NCBI GenBank assembly: GCA_012839235.1
Contig: DUNS01000241.1
Coordinates: forward strand, 1 to 41,317
Length of the DNA: 41,317 nucleotides
Reading direction: 5' to 3'
From: Clostridiales bacterium
GTDB lineage: Bacteria; Bacillota; Clostridia; Lachnospirales; Lachnospiraceae
Within the stretch, counting starts at the first letter, position 1. Each line of letters starts with the position of its first letter. Both the position numbers and the translations under genes were made by a program. Positions 37,948 to 41,317 of this stretch are shown piece after piece. The notes under the pieces are model-generated. The model was not told the origin of the DNA. It searched no databases and was given only the letters and a program-made list of their open reading frames with translations.

Positions 37948-37965
37948 ACAGTTGAGTGCAACTGT
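37948..37965 (-). promoter_or_regulatory. hairpin in the atp operon leader
   Basis: ACAGTTG (37948-37954) and CAACTGT (37959-37965) form a perfect 7-bp stem with a 4-base loop, about 20 bases into the expected 200-base leader. It could stabilise the 5' end of the mRNA. Confidence 0.4.
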
Positions 37966-37992
37966 TCAATATTACGTTAGCAAACTGGAATA

Positions 37993-38021
37993 AATATAAC
38001 ATATAATTGAAACAAAGTCAA
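37993..38021 (-). promoter_or_regulatory. promoter of the atp operon
   Basis: On the minus strand: TTGACT (38021-38016), 17-base spacer, TATATT (37998-37993), with TGT before the -10 (extended form). Transcription should start near 37986, about 200 bases before atpI. Confidence 0.65.
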
Positions 38022-38091
38022 CGACAGGGAGCGCTAATAAGCAACAAAGTAGGAAGAATTGGCAAGCCCATTCACTGATAATTAAAAATTA

Positions 38092-38121
38092 AATAAGAGG
38101 GGTTTATAAACCCCTCTTATT
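38092..38121 (-). terminator. 30-base perfect palindrome, terminator of the DUF2935 gene
   Basis: TAAGAGGGGTTTA (from 38094) pairs perfectly with TAAACCCCTCTTA. On the minus strand it is followed by a T-rich stretch (TTTAATTTTTAATT), so it ends the minus-strand transcript before the atp promoter. Confidence 0.8.
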
Positions 38122-38166
38122 AGAGTAAGCAAGCCCATAACCAATTGATTATGATATGCTAAATCT

Positions 38167-39075
38167 TTAATAACACATATTCTCCAAACGTAATAGTCTC
38201 AGATAGTGATTAGCCTCTCTTAGTACATGATCAGCTAGTAGAGGAAGGAATATAGATTGGATTTCACAAGCATCGGATCCCTTTGTAGCAGCGGCTTTAA
38301 AATCTCGCAGTTCGGTTGTTTTTCTAATTGTTCTATCGGTTACGCTGCGAATAGTTTCATCTGTCATACATTTGGCATCTTCTAGCAAATCTTCGAAGTC
38401 CTTGGCAAACTCATGAGAAGTATGGATTAATTCATTCTCAGATGGATCTAATAGCCCCCTTATGAAAAGAGCGTGCTCCATCATTATCTGATTCCAAAAC
38501 AGTTCCACATCACGGATGTCCTTATAAAACATAGGACGACCACTTTCTAGGCAGGAGATATAAGAACGATACAGCTTGGCTTCTCGTAAAATGTGTTTGA
38601 TCAACAAGGGGTAATTGGCTGTAAACAGCTCACAACATAAAACTCTCCTTAGAATTTCTTCTTTTAGATCGATAAGGCCATTTAATAAGCGAATAGCTTC
38701 TCTGTTAATCCTACGAACCCTCATTACTATGGAACGGTTGATTTGTATAGTTCTAGCGGATCTAAGCTTTTCTTCCAGCATAGTGATTTTAGTGTTAATT
38801 GGAATCCCACTTAACTTTTCTGTATGCTTTTCTGAGCTTAAGGTGTATTCAGTTACGATTTCACCAGAGCTTAGAACAGTGGGGCTTACTAAGCCATCAC
38901 TTATGTTAACAACTTCTAATAGAAGATTTTCAAAAAACTTCATAAATTCATTAGCACGTTTTGCAAATTCATCATCTTTAGGTAAGAAACCTGCCTGAAG
39001 GAATAAGGAGTGTTCTTTCATTATTCTCGCGAAAAACAGATGTAATTCTAGTGAGAGAGTCACATATCTTTGCAT
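38167..39075 (-). CDS. DUF2935 protein (duplicated four-helix, ferritin-like)
   Basis: This protein of about 302 residues is built from two similar helical halves: an N-terminal half with LELHLFFARIMKEHSLFLQAG, and a C-terminal half with DVELFWNQIMMEHALFIRGLL. Each also has a later helix pair (FAKRANEFMKFFENLLLE and SHEFAKDFEDLLEDA, then KHILREAKLYRS and DHVLREANHYLRLL). The repeated EH-x-x-F and L-x-E-A-x-x-Y/H residues suggest a metal centre. DUF2935 proteins are frequent in spore-forming Clostridia; function is unknown. The start is uncertain: ATG 39075 has AAAGG 10 bases upstream; ATGs at 39084, 39093 and 39096 and a GTG-like start at 39123 are in frame. Confidence 0.85.
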   Translation of the reverse strand: MQRYVTLSLELHLFFARIMKEHSLFLQAGFLPKDDEFAKRANEFMKFFENLLLEVVNISDGLVSPTVLSSGEIVTEYTLSSEKHTEKLSGIPINTKITMLEEKLRSARTIQINRSIVMRVRRINREAIRLLNGLIDLKEEILRRVLCCELFTANYPLLIKHILREAKLYRSYISCLESGRPMFYKDIRDVELFWNQIMMEHALFIRGLLDPSENELIHTSHEFAKDFEDLLEDAKCMTDETIRSVTDRTIRKTTELRDFKAAATKGSDACEIQSIFLPLLADHVLREANHYLRLLRLENMCY

Positions 39076-39132
39076 AATAACCATACCTTTCATCATGGTT
39101 GCAAACTTTGGGCCGAAGGGCACAAAGTTAAT

Positions 39133-39154
39133 GTGTGAAAATATATTTTCACAC
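39133..39154. promoter_or_regulatory. 22-base perfect palindrome upstream of the DUF2935 gene
   Basis: Half-site GTGTGAAAATA and its exact inverse. A minus-strand TATAAT lies at 39177-39172, so the palindrome falls about 11-32 bases after the expected transcription start, where a repressor would block. It has a TGTGAA/TTCACA core with an 8-base spacer, wider than a Rex site. Confidence 0.5.
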
Positions 39155-39412
39155 TTACCTCTAAGCTTTTTATTATAATATATGATGTGCTACGTAACAT
39201 GTGTATAAAAAGAAGGATTTGAAGTATGTCTGTATGATCAACTATAGTTAAATAAATAAAAAGTCTGGTCAGCATCAATTGATGGTCTTAAGACAACTAT
39301 TAGAATTAGAGTCCTTCGTCATTAAGCTTCTTGGTGACTAACTTACATTCAGGTACGTAATAATGTATACCCTTTGCATATGATACTGTATAAATAGTTT
39401 GGAGGTATTCAT

Positions 39413-39631
39413 ATGAGTGACTTAACATCTGCATCCTACGAGAAGGGTTATTGCGATAATAAGGGGACTGGAAACAACTCAATGCTAATGATATTCTTAT
39501 TACTTTTCTTATGCACAGGTGATGGCGGATTTCTTGGAGGCGGCGACAAATCCTGTGGCTGTGGTAGCAGCGGATTAGACGGTATTCTTCCATTGATATT
39601 AATTATGTGTTTATGCGGTGGTTCTTTCTAA
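39413..39631 (+). CDS. small Gly/Cys-rich membrane protein
   Basis: This is a 72-residue protein: a polar N-terminus (MSDLTSASYEKGYCDNKG), a hydrophobic stretch (about 23-35, SMLMIFLLLFLCTG), a Gly/Cys cluster (GGFLGGGDKSCGCGSSG) and a second hydrophobic end (ILPLILIMCLCGG). It resembles the short chorion-like, high-cysteine proteins annotated in some Clostridia. These may be spore-associated, but no function is known. TTGGAGGT before the ATG is a good ribosome site, so it is a real gene. It stands alone with its own terminator. Confidence 0.65.
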   Translation: MSDLTSASYEKGYCDNKGTGNNSMLMIFLLLFLCTGDGGFLGGGDKSCGCGSSGLDGILPLILIMCLCGGSF

Positions 39632-39709
39632 AGGATAAATATGCTGCTATTTATCTCATGATTTAGTTCTGTCTATAGAACACATAAAGGAAAAAGGAGT
39701 ATGTAATAA

Positions 39710-39739
39710 AAAATAGCCGGTGAATAGACCGGCTATTTT
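39710..39739 (+). terminator. terminator of the Gly/Cys-rich gene
   Basis: AAAATAGCCGGT (39710-39721) pairs perfectly with ACCGGCTATTTT (39728-39739), 6-base loop, followed by GTTATT. Confidence 0.85.
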
Positions 39740-39842
39740 GTTATTGAATAGATGGAGAATATAATAGAAAAAAATCGTATTATGGAATATAATATAATTT
39801 AAATATATATTCACATATATAGAAAAAGGGGGGGATATACAA

Positions 39843-40190
39843 TTGAAGCTTGAGTTAAAGAATAATTCCAATCTACGATCCTTGTTTCCAATAGTAGAAG
39901 GACCTGACTATTCAGAGGATAGAGTTGACTACTATGACGTGAAAAAACTAATGGAGTGGGAAGAAAGATATAAAGAACTACTAAATCTACTAGAGGATCG
40001 GGAAAATCAAGAAGTTACGGAACTCCTTTTTGAATTGGCAGAAGAGGGTTACCCTGAAGCACGGTGGCTTCTTAGTGATATGTATCTAAAGGGGGAGAGA
40101 TTACCGGAAAGCTTTGAAAAAGCTGTAGAATGGGACCGAAGGGCCAAGTACGCTGAGGGTTTACTACATGATAAAGGATTAAATAAGTAG
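39843..40190 (+). CDS. short Sel1-like repeat protein
   Basis: This is a 115-residue soluble, helical, acidic protein. Residues about 64-101 fit one Sel1-like repeat (LAEEGYPEARWLLSDMYLKG, then FEKAVEWDRRA), i.e. A-x-x-G-x-x-x-A-x-x-x-L-x-x-x-Y-x-x-G with a following AxxW helix. One repeat is too short for a solenoid by itself, so it may pair with the downstream protein. It starts at TTG 39843 with a GGGGGGG site 8 bases upstream. The next gene follows 48 bases downstream on the same strand. Confidence 0.7.
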   Translation: MKLELKNNSNLRSLFPIVEGPDYSEDRVDYYDVKKLMEWEERYKELLNLLEDRENQEVTELLFELAEEGYPEARWLLSDMYLKGERLPESFEKAVEWDRRAKYAEGLLHDKGLNK

Positions 40191-40238
40191 GATTGTATTA
40201 AAATAAGTAAATAAAACAAAAGAAGGGTGGATAAAAAT

Positions 40239-41317
40239 ATGGGGGAACTGATATTAATAGAGAAAGAGCCTAATATTCTAGAAGATGCTATCATTGGTTG
40301 GGATACTCCTTCGCTTAGAAAATTATTATTAGATCATAACTTATTATATAGCCTAGGGTATACTTTATCCGAAATAGATCATATGCAGAAAATGATTTTT
40401 GGTATAAAAATTCCTAATCCTGACCAAATGTCTTATTTTGAAAAGGCAGTGTATCTTAATGATAAGAAGACCGTGGAAAACTACTATAAATATATGAATA
40501 AAGATAAGAGTGCTATGGAGAGCTATGGCTACACTGAAGATGATTTGAAGAATATTCGCTTTGTCCATATTGAGGATAATAAAAGGTTTATTACTAGCGT
40601 AACAGATAGCTATGAGATAGCCACAAGATTAGATATACTGCAGAAGAATAAAAATAAAATTGCAGAAATGTTTTATGTCAAATATTTGACAGAGACATCA
40701 GACCTATTACATAAAGAAGAAGCTATTAATAGCCTAGTAACCATATATCGGCAGGAGGAATATCTACCTGAGCGAATGGCTGATTTTGAAAGATTGGTAT
40801 CTAAATTTCCTGAGATGCTGGAATACTCACAATTAAACCGTTCCTTCCATATAGAGCTATTATATAGAGACAAAAGTAATGAGAACCGTTATGGGCAAAT
40901 TTGTCAATTAGGGGATGAATATGAAAAGCAATTAAAGCTTTTATCAGAAAAGTTCGAGGCTGGTACTATTTCTGAAGAAGAATGGAAAGAAGAAAGAAAA
41001 AAGTATGCATTAGAGGAAAGGGCCAAATATATATATGCAATTTCTAGGTCTAAAACTAATGATACATGGGAGTACTTTAGAGATAACAAATTATATGAAC
41101 AAACAAATGTGGCTTTTATGAAGGCTTTTTTAGAAACATCAAAGGATTATCTGAAAATATACTTAAAAATGCCCAAAGAAGAGGATAAGATTAGCTACTC
41201 TGATATTCTTCATACTATGGCGAAAAAGGCAAGAGAGAGAAAGGGAAATGCTAATTATGGCTTCCTCTTATATCTTAATCGTGAATTTGGTCCAGACTTT
41301 GGTATTGACTGGGATGG
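40239..41317 (+). CDS. large unrecognised helical protein, 3' end outside window
   Basis: From ATG 40239 (AGAAGGGTGG upstream) the frame stays open to the window end, 359 codons. I do not recognise the family. The sequence is soluble, charged and mainly helical, with no signal peptide or membrane segment (start MGELILIEKEPNILEDAII). Residues about 230-265 (DEYEKQLKLLSEKFEAGTIS, then EEEWKEERK) look like a SHOCT-type helix-turn-helix element: L-x-x-L, G-x-I-S/T, E-E-x-W/F. It follows the Sel1-like gene and is probably in one transcript with it. No catalytic motif is visible. Confidence 0.8.
   Translation, partial: MGELILIEKEPNILEDAIIGWDTPSLRKLLLDHNLLYSLGYTLSEIDHMQKMIFGIKIPNPDQMSYFEKAVYLNDKKTVENYYKYMNKDKSAMESYGYTEDDLKNIRFVHIEDNKRFITSVTDSYEIATRLDILQKNKNKIAEMFYVKYLTETSDLLHKEEAINSLVTIYRQEEYLPERMADFERLVSKFPEMLEYSQLNRSFHIELLYRDKSNENRYGQICQLGDEYEKQLKLLSEKFEAGTISEEEWKEERKKYALEERAKYIYAISRSKTNDTWEYFRDNKLYEQTNVAFMKAFLETSKDYLKIYLKMPKEEDKISYSDILHTMAKKARERKGNANYGFLLYLNREFGPDFGIDWD

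Larger units (their letters stand above)
37787..38166. other. 380-base gap between atpI and DUF2935 gene
   Basis: It holds the atp promoter and leader hairpin, then the terminator of the DUF2935 gene. The rest of the leader (37787-37940) is AT-rich with purine runs; I see no ORF or known riboswitch there. Confidence 0.6.

Noticed and set aside
38615-38998. 127-codon plus-strand frame opposite the DUF2935 gene
   Set aside because: The DUF2935 reading has conserved duplicated motifs; this frame has neither a ribosome site nor recognisable features.
39133-39154. CRP or Rex binding site
   Set aside because: The core is TGTGAA-N8-TTCACA; CRP uses TGTGA-N6-TCACA and Rex uses a 4-base spacer, so neither fits.
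40049-41089. Several minus-strand frames (61-81 codons) at the window end
   Set aside because: They are shadows of the Sel1-like gene and of the long plus-strand frame from 40239 to the window end.

Overview
The window reads as the chromosome of a low-GC, anaerobic, motile, endospore-forming member of the Clostridia, most likely in or near Lachnospiraceae. The evidence is flagellin/FliS genes, sporulation-family genes (BofA, SpoIID, a YaaL-type protein), DUF2935, strong AGGAGG ribosome sites, AT-rich spacers, and an F-type ATP synthase whose c subunit carries a two-glutamate, sodium-type ion site. No rRNA, tRNA, CRISPR array, phage gene or transposase was seen.

Layout. (1) 1-3.2 kb (+): end of a flagellar cluster, with a FliK-like/DUF6240-like C-terminus, a flagellin gene broken by one in-frame TGA, and fliS. 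A structured bidirectional terminator follows. (2) 3.2-4.0 kb: divergent yaaL-like and bofA genes. (3) 4.0-14.7 kb (+): a ten-gene Tad/Flp (type IVb) pilus operon behind a good TTGACA-17-TATCAT promoter: tadZ, cpaF/tadA, tadB, tadC, flp, DUF5702 protein, TadE-like protein, tadV prepilin peptidase, TadE-like protein, DUF6382-FHA protein. (4) 14.8-18.4 kb (+): glpK, a rhomboid protease and a flavodoxin-SCP2 fusion. (5) 18.5-22.9 kb: a soluble histidine kinase, HIT hydrolase, murG, mtnN and a divergent spoIID-like gene. (6) 23-25.3 kb: AraC regulator divergent from a GH4 alpha-galactosidase. (7) 25.4-28.7 kb (-): DUF255/thioredoxin-fold protein, azlD, azlC. (8) 28.7-30.9 kb: two hairpin-rich tandem repeats, then an ABC exporter. 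(9) 31-37.8 kb (-): a complete atpIBEFHAGDC operon with a clear promoter and a ~200-nt leader. (10) 38.1-41.3 kb: DUF2935 protein, a Gly/Cys-rich mini-protein, a Sel1-repeat protein, and a large unrecognised gene that runs off the window.

How the genes work together. In the Tad operon, TadV should process the Flp pilin and TadE-like pseudopilins, CpaF powers assembly on the TadB/TadC platform, TadZ places the machine, and the FHA protein could link it to Ser/Thr phosphorylation. This copy has unusual parts: a TadC with an extracytoplasmic Ig-like insertion, a TadE with two Cys/His modules, and a ~150-nt RNA-stem-capable inverted repeat inside the operon. It is the best candidate here for a less-described system. 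Other points worth checking are the flagellin TGA, the SpoIID-like protein lacking the catalytic Glu, the two-carboxylate AtpE, and the tandem hairpin repeats at 28.76-29.04 kb.

All calls come from reading the sequence and remembered family motifs; no database search was run.
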